From the NCBI RefSeq assembly GCF_900142975.1, contig NZ_LT670848.1, positions 3,162,001 to 3,226,000 on the forward strand: a stretch of 64,000 nucleotides of DNA, written 5' to 3'. Under the pieces are notes generated by a model. That model was not told the DNA's origin and ran no database searches. It was given only the letters and a program-made list of their open reading frames with translations. The stretch comes from Salegentibacter salegens. Lineage in GTDB: Bacteria > Bacteroidota > Bacteroidia > Flavobacteriales > Flavobacteriaceae. Below are positions 1-8,431 of the stretch, in pieces. The translations under genes were made by a program, and so were the position numbers. Within the stretch, counting starts at the first letter, position 1, and every line of letters begins with the position of its first letter.

Positions 1-856
1 TTAAACCCATCCCATCGGTACCCACCAAAACTTCATTCTCTTTGTTTACATAAAGCGTTTTTACCGGTAGGTTTTTAGAATCTTCTATAAAATTAAAATT
101 ATCTTTTTCCCGGTTATAGTTAAACAGCCCTTTGCTTAAACTTCCAACATACAGCTTACCTTTTTGATCTTCAGCAATACTGGAAATTTGTGTTTCATAG
201 TCATTTTCATTAAAATATTCTGTAATTTCTCCTGAAGGGGCAATTTTAAATAGGCCTTTATCCTGGCTAAGAGCCCATAAATTTTCATTTTGATCCTCAA
301 AAATCTTTTCCAGAAAGGAACTGGGAACCATTTCAGGAAATTTACGGGCCACGGGTTTACCATTCTCCTGCGTTAACTTTAAAATTCCCTGGCCAGATGT
401 GCCTATTAAAATTTCTCCATTTTCCCTTTCGAGCATTGAGGTGACGTGGGCGGGATAATGAGTGTTGTCTTCTGTTAGTAATAGAATTTCATGGAATTTC
501 TCGGTAGCGTGATCAAAATATTGTAGGCCATTAAAAAAACCGAAATATAAAGTCCCGTGGCTATCCTGAAATATAGATTTTACATAATTATTTAAGATCG
601 AAGTAGAATCCTCTTTGTCTTGTTTATATATAGAAAATTTTGCGCCATCATACCTGTCTAATCCATCTTCGGTAGCCATCCAGATATATCCTTTGTTATC
701 CTGAAAGATTTGATTTATTAAACTACTGGAAAGTTCTGCATCGGTAGAAAATAAATTGCCTACCTGGGCAGAGGTAAAGATTGGGAATAATAGAATAAAC
801 GTTAAAAATAGATAGCATCTTTTTAAAAGAGCTATTTTAAATTTTGGTTCTTTCAT
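1..856 (-). CDS. Hybrid two-component (HTCS-type) sensor, N-terminal part, cut by window edge
   Basis: The reading frame starts with ATG at 856 and stays open to the left edge, giving about 285 residues. Residues 1-30 are a hydrophobic signal sequence ending in FTSAQ. The rest has the repeats of two-component regulator propellers, for example WMATEDGLDRYDG near residue 60, then GTLYFGFFNGLQYFD, GEILIGTSGQGILKL, ENLWALSQDKGLFKI and KLYVGSLSKGLFNYN. In known HTCS proteins these periplasmic propeller blades bind oligosaccharides and are followed by a transmembrane segment, kinase, receiver and AraC domains; those parts lie outside the window. An AGGAGG ribosome-binding site sits 5 bases before the ATG, which is unusual for Bacteroidota. 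Its position beside the arabinan locus suggests it senses arabino-oligosaccharides, which is inference. Confidence 0.85.
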   Translation of the reverse strand, partial: MKEPKFKIALLKRCYLFLTFILLFPIFTSAQVGNLFSTDAELSSSLINQIFQDNKGYIWMATEDGLDRYDGAKFSIYKQDKEDSTSILNNYVKSIFQDSHGTLYFGFFNGLQYFDHATEKFHEILLLTEDNTHYPAHVTSMLERENGEILIGTSGQGILKLTQENGKPVARKFPEMVPSSFLEKIFEDQNENLWALSQDKGLFKIAPSGEITEYFNENDYETQISSIAEDQKGKLYVGSLSKGLFNYNREKDNFNFIEDSKNLPVKTLYVNKENEVLVGTDGMGL

Positions 857-898
857 ATAGACCTCCTGGTAACTTTTTTAGGTATAAGATTTTTTCAG

Positions 899-926
899 AA
901 TTATTAAAATTAGAATTTTAATAATT
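899..926. repeat. Perfect 13-bp inverted repeat upstream of the HTCS gene
   Basis: AATTATTAAAATT is followed after two bases by its exact reverse complement AATTTTAATAATT. It lies about 43 bases upstream of the HTCS start, so it could be an operator or a hairpin in the leader. It is made only of A and T, so chance formation in this AT-rich stretch cannot be excluded. Confidence 0.55.
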
Positions 927-1042
927 AAAACTAGTGCAGAATAAAAACTTATGGTTTCTGTGACCACAAGTTATAATTTTTTTCTTAATTTAGCAATCTA
1001 TTACAGATTAATAAAAATATTGTACCAATAACTACTAATTCT

Positions 1043-1122
1043 ATCCTTTTGGGAGAAAAGTTTTAATTTCAATTTTACGGTTGATTATTCATTAAGTTCG
1101 ATAAAACTACTCTCAAAAGGAT
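1043..1122. repeat. Long-loop inverted repeat between HTCS and AraR genes
   Basis: ATCCTTTTGGGAG at 1043-1055 pairs with CTCTCAAAAGGAT at 1110-1122 (12 of 13 positions), separated by 54 bases and followed on the + strand by a T run. The rest of the 857-1171 gap shows no gene. On the minus strand it lies just after the araR stop, so it may help end that transcript, although the T run is on the wrong side for a classic terminator of araR. Confidence 0.4.
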
Positions 1123-1171
1123 TTTTTATTGTAGAAATTTAAAGGAAGAGTATTTAGTAATTCTTGCTGAA

Positions 1172-1861
1172 TTATAATTTAAAAGAAAAGCCTTCTTCCA
1201 CTTTTTGCTGATACTTCTCTGCATCAAACTTGTATAGAAAAGAACCCTTCCGGGAAGAATTCATATCCTTTTCTTCCAATTTTATCAAAATATCCAGGGC
1301 ATTTATTTTATTGATAAAATTGCGTTTGTCCAGTTTTTCTCCAAGAATAGATTCGTAAAGTTTTTGAAGCTGGCGCATCGTAAATTTTTCGGGTAGAAGT
1401 TCAAAACCAATCGGCTTTTTAGAAGTTTTATAGCGTAATCTTCTTATTGCTTTTGAGATCATTTCAGAATGGTCAAAAATAAGTTCGGGAAGTTCTGTGA
1501 CACTAAACCATTGGGCCGAATGCTTATCAATTAAAGCTTTGTCATGCTCTTTAATATTTATGAGGGCAAAATAGGCTACCGATATGGTTCGCTCTGCAGG
1601 ATCCCGGTCTACTTCACTAAAAGCATATAGCTGCTCCATATAAATTTGTTCAAACCCCGTAAGTTGGTAGAGGATGCGGTTCGCAGCCACGTTTAGGTTT
1701 TCTTTTCTTTTAAGAAAACCTCCCATCAACGACCATTTTCCTTTTTCGGGTTCAAAATTTCTTTTAATCAGTAAGATTTTTAAATCTTCCTCATCAAAAC
1801 CAAATATTATACAATCTACTGCCAGAAGAACCTTGTCTTCGGTTTGATAATTAGGGCCCAT
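1172..1861 (-). CDS. araR: Nudix-family transcriptional regulator, AraR-like
   Basis: A 229-residue protein with an N-terminal Nudix-like domain (about 10-145; LIKRNFEPEKGKWSLMGGFL) and a C-terminal winged-helix part (about 150-225; ending in KYQQKVEEGFSFKL). The Nudix box is degenerate: after GGFLKRKENLNVAANRIL the catalytic REXXEE glutamates are missing, as in the NrtR/AraR regulator group where the domain binds a ligand instead of hydrolysing it. Characterised Bacteroidota AraR controls L-arabinose utilisation genes, and here the gene is divergent from an arabinan susC and near araBDA. Palindromes in front of its start (1874-1889 and 1936-1949) could serve autoregulation. The family is well supported; the arabinose specificity is by context. 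Confidence 0.8.
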   Translation of the reverse strand: MGPNYQTEDKVLLAVDCIIFGFDEEDLKILLIKRNFEPEKGKWSLMGGFLKRKENLNVAANRILYQLTGFEQIYMEQLYAFSEVDRDPAERTISVAYFALINIKEHDKALIDKHSAQWFSVTELPELIFDHSEMISKAIRRLRYKTSKKPIGFELLPEKFTMRQLQKLYESILGEKLDKRNFINKINALDILIKLEEKDMNSSRKGSFLYKFDAEKYQQKVEEGFSFKL

Positions 1862-1873
1862 AAAATTAATCGA

Positions 1874-1889
1874 TTAGCTATTCAGCTAA
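1874..1889. promoter_or_regulatory. Palindrome TTAGCT-attc-AGCTAA before araR
   Basis: Perfect 6-bp arms with a 4-base spacer, 13 bases upstream of the araR ATG on the minus strand. The position suits an autoregulatory site or a leader hairpin. A second, unrelated perfect palindrome of 14 bp, GTTAAAATTTTAAC, lies at 1936-1949. Neither matches the motif shared by susC and araB, so their role is unknown. Confidence 0.4.
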
Positions 1890-2019
1890 ATTATAAAAGT
1901 ATTTAAAAAGACTATCATGTAGCTCGAGCTTTCTTGTTAAAATTTTAACGCCGTAAAAATTCCTAATTGTAGTCTACATCACATCTCAGTGCTTATTTTG
2001 AGAATATCACTAAAATTTA

Positions 2020-2052
2020 TTTGGTTTCTTGCTAAAAATTTAATTACATTTG
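2020..2052 (+). promoter_or_regulatory. Bacteroidota-type promoter of susC
   Basis: TTTG at 2020-2023 is followed after exactly 21 bases by TACATTTG at 2045-2052, matching the Bacteroidota -33 TTTG and -7 TAnnTTTG boxes. Transcription would start near 2058-2060, leaving a leader of about 35 bases before the susC ATG. Confidence 0.75.
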
Positions 2053-2053
2053 G

Positions 2054-2072
2054 AAATGTAAAAAACACACTT
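2054..2072. promoter_or_regulatory. Candidate AraR operator before susC
   Basis: AAATGT, 7 bases, ACACTT. The same arrangement (AAGTGT, 7 bases, ACACTT) occurs at 15749-15767 before araB. The site directly follows the -7 box and covers the expected start of transcription, a position that would let a bound repressor block the promoter. Assignment to AraR is inference from location at two arabinose promoters. Confidence 0.55.
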
Positions 2073-2094
2073 AATTAATTTTTAATCTTATCTT

Positions 2095-5000
2095 ATGAAT
2101 AACGCAAATTCTTATTATGATAAGTTACCATTATTACGAAAACGTTTTATGTTAACTTTTCTCGTACTGTTGTTTTCAGGATCGGCTTTGATGGCCCAGG
2201 AAAACATTACAGTTACTGGTATCGTGACCTCAAAAGGAGAAAATCTTCCTTTGCCTGGGGTGAATGTTATTGAAGAAGGTACTTCTAATGGGGTTGTTAC
2301 AGATATGGATGGTAGATATTCCATTTCGCTCCCAGAGGATGCCGTTTTAAATTTTTCCTATATAGGCTTTGAGTCAAAAATAGTTTCGGTAAATGGTCAA
2401 TTTAATATTGACATTGTACTTGCTGAAGACTATGCCTCTCTGGACGATGTGGTAGTTGTTGGTTATGGAACTCAACGTAGACAGGATGTAACCGGTTCTG
2501 TAGCTTCTATAGATGCAGAAGAAATTCAGAAACAATCAAACAACGATGTTTCGCGGATGCTGCAAGGTAGAACTGCCGGGGTTACCGTTACCAGTAATGG
2601 CGAGCCAGGAGCTGGAGGAAACGTTAGAATACGTGGGGTGGCTACCTTTGGAGACAATCAGCCTTTATACATTGTAGATGGAGTGCCGGTGGGAACTTCA
2701 ATCAGGGATTTTAACCCTAACGATATAGCATCTATTGAAGTGCTTAAAGATGCATCTGCAGGTGCTATTTATGGTTCAAGGGCCGCTAACGGTGTGGTTA
2801 TTATAACTACAAAAAGTGGAAAAAAGAACACTCCTTTACAAATAGAATATAGTGGTTACTATGGTATAGATGAAGTAGCACAGGATATTCCGGTTTTGGG
2901 AAGGGAAGATTACCAGATGATTTCAAATGAAAAAAGGACTAACGCCGGCTTACCTCTTATTCCTGGTAACGACCCAGGTTCTGATCTTTTTGTTGATAAT
3001 ATTGATACAGATTGGCAGGAAGTAGGATTAAAGTCGGGAAGTAGACAAAACCATAACCTCAATTTTTCTGGAGGTGGTGATAATATAACTTATAATGCTT
3101 CCCTGGATTATTTTAATAACGAAGGGGTTTTTGTAGGGAATGGCCCTGATTATGAGAGATATTCTGGACGTATAAATACTACGATGGAAAAAGGTATTTT
3201 CAAAATATCTCCATCTTTATATTATACTCATAGTTTTGAAAATTCCTTAACTTTTAGAGGTGATATTTTAACCGGTGGAAGGCCACCATTAATTAATGAC
3301 CTGGTAAACGCTATCCCAACCCTGGGAATTTATGATGAAAATAACGAAGGCGGATATGCCGGAACTTCTTCAGAAATACACCAGGAAATAATCCTTAACG
3401 TACCTGGAATTAATAGTTTGTTTACCAACACGGTAGAGGTAGATAGGATTTTCGCAATTGTTAATCCTGAACTTAAATTATTAGATAGGGACGGGCACGA
3501 GCTTACTTATAAGCTCAATACAAGTTATGATAAAACTCACGTAAGAAGTTTCTCTTTCACTCCAGAATTTCAAATGGGATATTTCTTTGGTTCAGGTCGT
3601 TCTTTACTGGACGATAACTCTAGTATCTATACTGTAGCCTTGATTGAAAATACATTAAATTATAAGAAGGAATTTGGCAAACATGGTGTAGACGTACTTT
3701 TAGGTCAAACTTATCAAAAGAATTCTACAGTGCAAAGACAGGCTCATTCTGAAAGTTTACCTAAACCGTATTATCCGGTATTATCAAACGGTAGTAATCA
3801 AACCGTAGGAGGACAGGAATTTTATAGTTCCCTGGCTTCTTATTTTGGAAGGTTAAATTATAATTTTGATGACAGGTACCTATTAACTGCAACAGTTAGA
3901 AGAGACGGTTCTTCTCGTTTTGCTCCTGCTAACAGGTATGGTACTTTCCCATCAGTAGCATTAGGATGGAGACTTTCTAATGAAGATTTCTTTAATGTTC
4001 CCGAAGTAAATCAATTAAAGTTTAGAGCGAGTTACGGTGAACTAGGAAATCAAAATATTGGTGATTACTTGTATCAGGCAGTTATAAACAGGAATATACC
4101 TTATAATTTTGGAGGTAACCGGGTATTAGGAGGTCTGCAAACCAGTATTATTGCTGAAGATATTAAATGGGAAACCACTACCTCTTTAAACTTAGGTATG
4201 GATGTTTCTCTTTTTAATAATAAAATTGATTTAACTTTAGAATATTACGATAAAGAAACAAACGATGTATTGGTTGGGGTGCCAATTCCCGCCTCTACAG
4301 GATCAATTAACACTGCGCCAACAATAAATGCCGGTAGTTTAAAAAACTCAGGGTTTGATGCTCAGATCACGTATCATTATAACAATGAAGAAGATTTTTC
4401 ATTCGATATTTCTGCCAATGCCAGTACGATAAAAAATGAAGTTTTAGCTTTAGGCGGAAGTGATGAGCCAATTGCTGGTGTAGGATCGCGAACTCAGGTT
4501 GGTGGAGAAGTAGGAGAACATTTCGGTTTTGTGTACGACGGAATTTTTCAGTCAGCACAAGAAATAGAAGAACACGCATTTCAAAATGCAGCAACTTCAG
4601 CAGGAGATGTGAGATTTGCAGATATAAACGACGATGGCGTAATTGATGCGAATGATAGAACCTTTTTAGGTAGTGCAATACCAAGTGTTACTTACGGCTT
4701 AAATTTTACTGCACAGTATAAGAATTTTGACTTAACAATGTTTGCATCAGGTGCAGCGGGTTATTATATAAATAGCAGGTTGTACAGATCTTTAATGTTA
4801 TCTACAGGATTTATAAATGCTCACGAAGACATTTTAGACAGGTGGACACCTCAAAATACCGATACAAATATCCCTCGAGTAGTAGCAAACGACCCCAATA
4901 ATAATGCAAGAGATTCCAATAGACCGGGTTGGTTACAAAAAGGCGATTACTTAAGAATAAATACTTTGTCCTTAGGTTATAGTTTGCCACAGGGTCTTTT

Positions 5001-5175
5001 TGAAGATGCTTTGAATTCTGCAAGAATTTATGCGACAGTTCAAAATCTATATACTTTTCAGTATTATGATGGATTTAACCCTGATTTCAACTCCGGAGTA
5101 TTTGAACCCGGATTTGATAACGGTACTTACCCGAAACCAAGAACATTTATGTTAGGCGTAGACTTATCATTTTAA
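2095..5175 (+). CDS. susC: SusC-like TonB-dependent outer membrane transporter
   Basis: A 1026-residue protein. A signal peptide ends near ALMAQ (about residue 35), followed by a carboxypeptidase-regulatory-like domain (40-115, TVTGIVTSKGENLPLPGVNV), a TonB-box region (DDVVVVGYGTQRR), the plug domain (about 120-240, with NVRIRGVATFGDNQPLYIVDGVPV and GAIYGSRAANGVVIITTK) and a large beta-barrel ending in LGVDLSF with a C-terminal aromatic. It imports oligosaccharides captured at the cell surface, using TonB energy, and pairs with the SusD 11 bases downstream. There is no N-terminal STN domain, so it is not an anti-sigma signalling type. Substrate, arabino-oligosaccharides, is inferred from the GH51/GH43 neighbours. 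Confidence 0.95.
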   Translation: MNNANSYYDKLPLLRKRFMLTFLVLLFSGSALMAQENITVTGIVTSKGENLPLPGVNVIEEGTSNGVVTDMDGRYSISLPEDAVLNFSYIGFESKIVSVNGQFNIDIVLAEDYASLDDVVVVGYGTQRRQDVTGSVASIDAEEIQKQSNNDVSRMLQGRTAGVTVTSNGEPGAGGNVRIRGVATFGDNQPLYIVDGVPVGTSIRDFNPNDIASIEVLKDASAGAIYGSRAANGVVIITTKSGKKNTPLQIEYSGYYGIDEVAQDIPVLGREDYQMISNEKRTNAGLPLIPGNDPGSDLFVDNIDTDWQEVGLKSGSRQNHNLNFSGGGDNITYNASLDYFNNEGVFVGNGPDYERYSGRINTTMEKGIFKISPSLYYTHSFENSLTFRGDILTGGRPPLINDLVNAIPTLGIYDENNEGGYAGTSSEIHQEIILNVPGINSLFTNTVEVDRIFAIVNPELKLLDRDGHELTYKLNTSYDKTHVRSFSFTPEFQMGYFFGSGRSLLDDNSSIYTVALIENTLNYKKEFGKHGVDVLLGQTYQKNSTVQRQAHSESLPKPYYPVLSNGSNQTVGGQEFYSSLASYFGRLNYNFDDRYLLTATVRRDGSSRFAPANRYGTFPSVALGWRLSNEDFFNVPEVNQLKFRASYGELGNQNIGDYLYQAVINRNIPYNFGGNRVLGGLQTSIIAEDIKWETTTSLNLGMDVSLFNNKIDLTLEYYDKETNDVLVGVPIPASTGSINTAPTINAGSLKNSGFDAQITYHYNNEEDFSFDISANASTIKNEVLALGGSDEPIAGVGSRTQVGGEVGEHFGFVYDGIFQSAQEIEEHAFQNAATSAGDVRFADINDDGVIDANDRTFLGSAIPSVTYGLNFTAQYKNFDLTMFASGAAGYYINSRLYRSLMLSTGFINAHEDILDRWTPQNTDTNIPRVVANDPNNNARDSNRPGWLQKGDYLRINTLSLGYSLPQGLFEDALNSARIYATVQNLYTFQYYDGFNPDFNSGVFEPGFDNGTYPKPRTFMLGVDLSF

Positions 5176-5186
5176 AAACCTGAATT

Positions 5187-6755
5187 ATGAAAATAAAAAA
5201 TCTTTTAATCATATTTTTTCTGGGCATCTTAATTTCGGGATGTGACGAAGAACTAGAATTGAACAACCCCAATAGTATGACTGCTGTTGAATATTGGGCC
5301 GATGAGGAACAGGCTATTGCCGGAATAAATGCAGCCTATAATAGTTTGCTAATTGATGGGTATTATATGAGAATGACACCTGCGCTAAATGATGGGCGGG
5401 GAGATGATTTTCTAGGAGACACTCCATGGCCCGATCTAATGCAGATTTCTAACTTTACAATTTTACCTACTTCAGGACCTATTCAATGGATGTGGTCTGC
5501 CTATTACCAACAGGTTTTTAGGGTAAATCAAATTTTGAAAAGAGTGCCTGAAATAGAAATGGACGAAGCTGTAAAAGAGCGAGTTATAGGGCAGGCCTAT
5601 TTTCTAAGAGGATTAGCATATTTTAACCTGAAAAATAATTTTGAGAGGGTGCCGCTAATACTTTCTGTAGCTCAGAGTGAAGAAGAATATTATCCGCCAA
5701 CCGCTTCAGAAGAAGCTATTTGGAATCAAATAATTTCCGATTTCCAGGAAGCCCAGTCACGTTTACCGGTAGATTATACTAATATTTCAGGAGCAGATCA
5801 AGGGCAGGTAGGTAGAGCTACAAAAGGAGCCGCTACAGGTTTTCTAGGTAAAGCTTATCTTTATTCTGAAGAATGGAGCCTGGCGGCTGCAGAGTTTCAA
5901 AAGCTTATTGATGGCCCCGAAGTAAACATTTATAGACTAGTAAATAATTATAAAGACAATTTTGGTCCTTTTAATGAAAATAATGATGAATCCCTTTTTG
6001 AAGTTCAATTTGCAGGAACCGATGAGGTTGGGGGAACTGTTATGAATTATGGCGGAGAACCTTCAGCTGCCTGGATGCAGGTATCATCTGTAGGGCATAC
6101 CTATGCTATGGATGGCTATGGGTATTCAGATTTTTTACCAACCCGCTGGATATATGAAAAATATAAATCTGAAGAAACGGTAGACGGTGGTATAGATCCT
6201 CGTTTGCTGGTAAGTATAGCTTCATATGAACCGGAGGCCAATTCAACTACTGTATATAATGGCACGCCGTGGCCTCATGCTGAAGATGCTATTTACCCAA
6301 GAAAATACACCCATGACGGTTTCGGCTTTGATACCGAAAGCCAGGGTGGTGTAGAAAGATCTGAAATTAATTATAGGGTGATGAGGTATGCAGATGTATT
6401 GTTGATGTATGCAGAAGCTTTAAATGAGATGGGACAAACCGAGGATGCTTACGAATACATTCAGGAAGTTAGGGATAGAGCCAATTTACCAGATCTTCGT
6501 GAAACTAAGCCAGGTTTAACACAAGAGCAAATGAGAGAACAAATAGCTCATGAGCGTGCCCTGGAGTTCGCAATAGAAGGAATGAGAATACACGATATTA
6601 TTAGATGGGGATGGTTGTATGATGATGCAAAACTCTCAGAATTAAGAGCTCACGATAGTGAATTCGACACCTGGTCTCCAGGAAAAGAATATCTTCCTAT
6701 TCCTCAAAGTGAGTTAGATGTTAATCCAAATCTTGAACCAAATTCAGCAAATTAA
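5187..6755 (+). CDS. susD: SusD-like glycan-binding surface lipoprotein
   Basis: A 522-residue protein of usual SusD length. The signal peptide ends in the lipobox LISGC (Cys19), followed by acidic residues DEELE, which favour surface export. Family landmarks are seen: the N-terminal EYWADEEQAIAGINAAYNSL, the TPR-like helices with GQAYFLRGLAYFNLKNNFERVPL, the late YRVMRYADVLLMYAEALNEMG, and the ERALEFAIEGMRIHDIIRWG region near the C-terminus. SusD forms the lid of the SusC transporter and binds the glycan outside the cell. It is co-transcribed with susC and followed by a hairpin before the first hydrolase. Confidence 0.95.
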   Translation: MKIKNLLIIFFLGILISGCDEELELNNPNSMTAVEYWADEEQAIAGINAAYNSLLIDGYYMRMTPALNDGRGDDFLGDTPWPDLMQISNFTILPTSGPIQWMWSAYYQQVFRVNQILKRVPEIEMDEAVKERVIGQAYFLRGLAYFNLKNNFERVPLILSVAQSEEEYYPPTASEEAIWNQIISDFQEAQSRLPVDYTNISGADQGQVGRATKGAATGFLGKAYLYSEEWSLAAAEFQKLIDGPEVNIYRLVNNYKDNFGPFNENNDESLFEVQFAGTDEVGGTVMNYGGEPSAAWMQVSSVGHTYAMDGYGYSDFLPTRWIYEKYKSEETVDGGIDPRLLVSIASYEPEANSTTVYNGTPWPHAEDAIYPRKYTHDGFGFDTESQGGVERSEINYRVMRYADVLLMYAEALNEMGQTEDAYEYIQEVRDRANLPDLRETKPGLTQEQMREQIAHERALEFAIEGMRIHDIIRWGWLYDDAKLSELRAHDSEFDTWSPGKEYLPIPQSELDVNPNLEPNSAN

Positions 6756-6765
6756 TTAGCCATAT

Positions 6766-6795
6766 CAGCAAACTTTCTTCTTAGGAGGTTTGCTG
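6766..6795 (+). repeat. Hairpin between susD and GH51 gene
   Basis: CAGCAAAC (6766-6773) pairs with GTTTGCTG (6788-6795) around a 14-base loop. There is no strong T run, so it fits an mRNA-stabilising or attenuating hairpin that sets susCD apart from the enzyme genes better than a full terminator. The loop contains TAGGAGG, but it is too far from the next ATG to be its ribosome-binding site. Confidence 0.5.
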
Positions 6796-6815
6796 GTTTA
6801 ATAAAACAAAATAAG

Positions 6816-8360
6816 ATGAAAAAATATTCATTATTCACAGTATTAATCGGGATCTTCTGTTTGCCAAATTTATTTTATGGACAAACCAGTATTACAGTAG
6901 AAGAAACTGAAGATGCCCCAATAATCAGTAAACATATTTACGGCCATTTTGCAGAACATCTTGGCCGTTCTATATATGACGGAATATATGTTGGTGAAGA
7001 CAGCGAAATCCCTAATAAGGATGGTGTTAGAACCGATATTATTGAAGCTTTAAAAGATATTCAAATTCCTAACCTTAGATGGCCAGGCGGTTGTTTTGCA
7101 GATACCTACCACTGGAAAGACGGTATTGGTCCCAAAGAAGAAAGACCTAGCATTGTAAATGCCTGGTGGGGAGGAGTTACAGAAGATAACAGTTTTGGAA
7201 CACATGATTTTTTAAATCTTTGTGAAGAACTTGGTGCAGAACCATACCTGGCCGCTAATGTAGGAAGCGGTACGGTACAAGAATTCAGCGACTGGATTCA
7301 GTATGTTAATCACGCTGAAGGTAGCCCTATGGCCGATTTAAGAAAAGAAAACGGCAGAGAACAACCCTGGAATGTGAAATATTGGGGTGTTGGAAATGAA
7401 ATGTGGGGTTGTGGTGGAAATATGACTCCCGAGTATTATGCCAATCTTTATCGGCAGTATGCCACTTTTATGACCAGCTGGGAGAATGAAAATAATTTGT
7501 ATAGAATAGCTTCCGGAGCAAATCAGGACGATTATCACTGGACCGAGGTACTTATGAGAGATATTCCCAAGCATCTTATAGAGGGAGTTGCCTTACATTC
7601 ATATTCTTTTGTGGAATGGCAGGATAAAGGATCTGCAACAGATTTTAACGAGGCGCAGTATTTCTCTACGATGAAAACGGCTTTATGGATGCAGGAACTT
7701 ATTGATAAACATACCGATATTATGGATAAATACGATCCTGAAAATGAAATTGACCTTATTGTAGATGAATGGGGTGCCTGGTATGACGTAGAAGAAGGTA
7801 CTAATCCTGGGTTCCTTTATCAACAGAATTCAATGAGAGATGCGATGATTGCAGGTGTTACCCTTAATATTTTTAATAATGAAAGTGACAGGGTGAAAAT
7901 GGGGAACCTGGCGCAGACAGTAAACGTATTACAGGCCGTTGCTTTAACTGAAGGTGAAAAAATGCTTTTAACGCCAACTTATCACGTGTTAAAAATGTAT
8001 ACCGTACATCACGACACCAAATTATTATCCGTAGAATTTGAGTCTCCTAATTATACTTATAACGGTGAAAGTTTACCGGCAATTTCAATGTCTGCTTCCA
8101 GGAATGATGCAGGGAATGTTAATATTTCTCTCGTTAATATTGATGCAGAAAAAGAGAATAAAGTGGAAATAGATGTTGACGCTTTGGATGTAGAAAATAT
8201 GACAGCCGAAATATTGAGTTCTGCAGAACTGCAGGATCACAATACTTTTGATAATCCAGATAATATTGTAGTAAAGGAATTCAAAGATTTTAAACTTAGA
8301 AGAGGAACACTGGAGGTAACCCTACCTCCATTCTCAGTTGTTGTGTTGAAGCAGGAATAA
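6816..8360 (+). CDS. GH51 alpha-L-arabinofuranosidase, secreted
   Basis: A 514-residue enzyme that removes alpha-L-arabinofuranosyl residues from arabinan or arabinoxylan oligosaccharides. A signal peptide ends at LFYGQ (about residue 23). Family GH51 landmarks are the N-terminal IYGHFAEHLGRSIYDGIYVG, LRWPGGCFADTYHWKDGIG, the acid/base in VKYWGVGNEMWG (Glu195) and the nucleophile in DLIVDEWGAWYD (Glu318), with the usual C-terminal beta-sandwich ending in LPPFSVVVLKQE. It is likely periplasmic, acting on chains brought in by the SusCD pair. The gene is full length and lies inside the arabinan operon. Confidence 0.93.
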   Translation: MKKYSLFTVLIGIFCLPNLFYGQTSITVEETEDAPIISKHIYGHFAEHLGRSIYDGIYVGEDSEIPNKDGVRTDIIEALKDIQIPNLRWPGGCFADTYHWKDGIGPKEERPSIVNAWWGGVTEDNSFGTHDFLNLCEELGAEPYLAANVGSGTVQEFSDWIQYVNHAEGSPMADLRKENGREQPWNVKYWGVGNEMWGCGGNMTPEYYANLYRQYATFMTSWENENNLYRIASGANQDDYHWTEVLMRDIPKHLIEGVALHSYSFVEWQDKGSATDFNEAQYFSTMKTALWMQELIDKHTDIMDKYDPENEIDLIVDEWGAWYDVEEGTNPGFLYQQNSMRDAMIAGVTLNIFNNESDRVKMGNLAQTVNVLQAVALTEGEKMLLTPTYHVLKMYTVHHDTKLLSVEFESPNYTYNGESLPAISMSASRNDAGNVNISLVNIDAEKENKVEIDVDALDVENMTAEILSSAELQDHNTFDNPDNIVVKEFKDFKLRRGTLEVTLPPFSVVVLKQE

Positions 8361-8369
8361 TTTAAAAAG

Positions 8370-8407
8370 GACCTCATAATACCTTGTAAAATAGATATTA
8401 TGAGGTC
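8370..8407. terminator. Strong 12-bp hairpin after the GH51 gene
   Basis: GACCTCATAATA (8370-8381) pairs perfectly with TATTATGAGGTC (8396-8407). On the + strand it is followed by TAAAATATTAA rather than a T run; on the minus strand a short T run follows. It may partly terminate or protect the susCD-GH51 transcript before the GH43 gene that starts 25 bases later. Confidence 0.55.
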
Positions 8408-8431
8408 TAAAATATTAATATAAAACCGAGG

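Noticed and set aside
136..363. 75-residue frame on the minus strand
   Set aside because: It is out of frame with the HTCS sensor, which is open over 1-856 with clear propeller repeats.
1921..1930. AGCTCGAGCT palindrome as a regulator site
   Set aside because: A 10-bp palindrome alone is short, occurs once and has no partner at another promoter.
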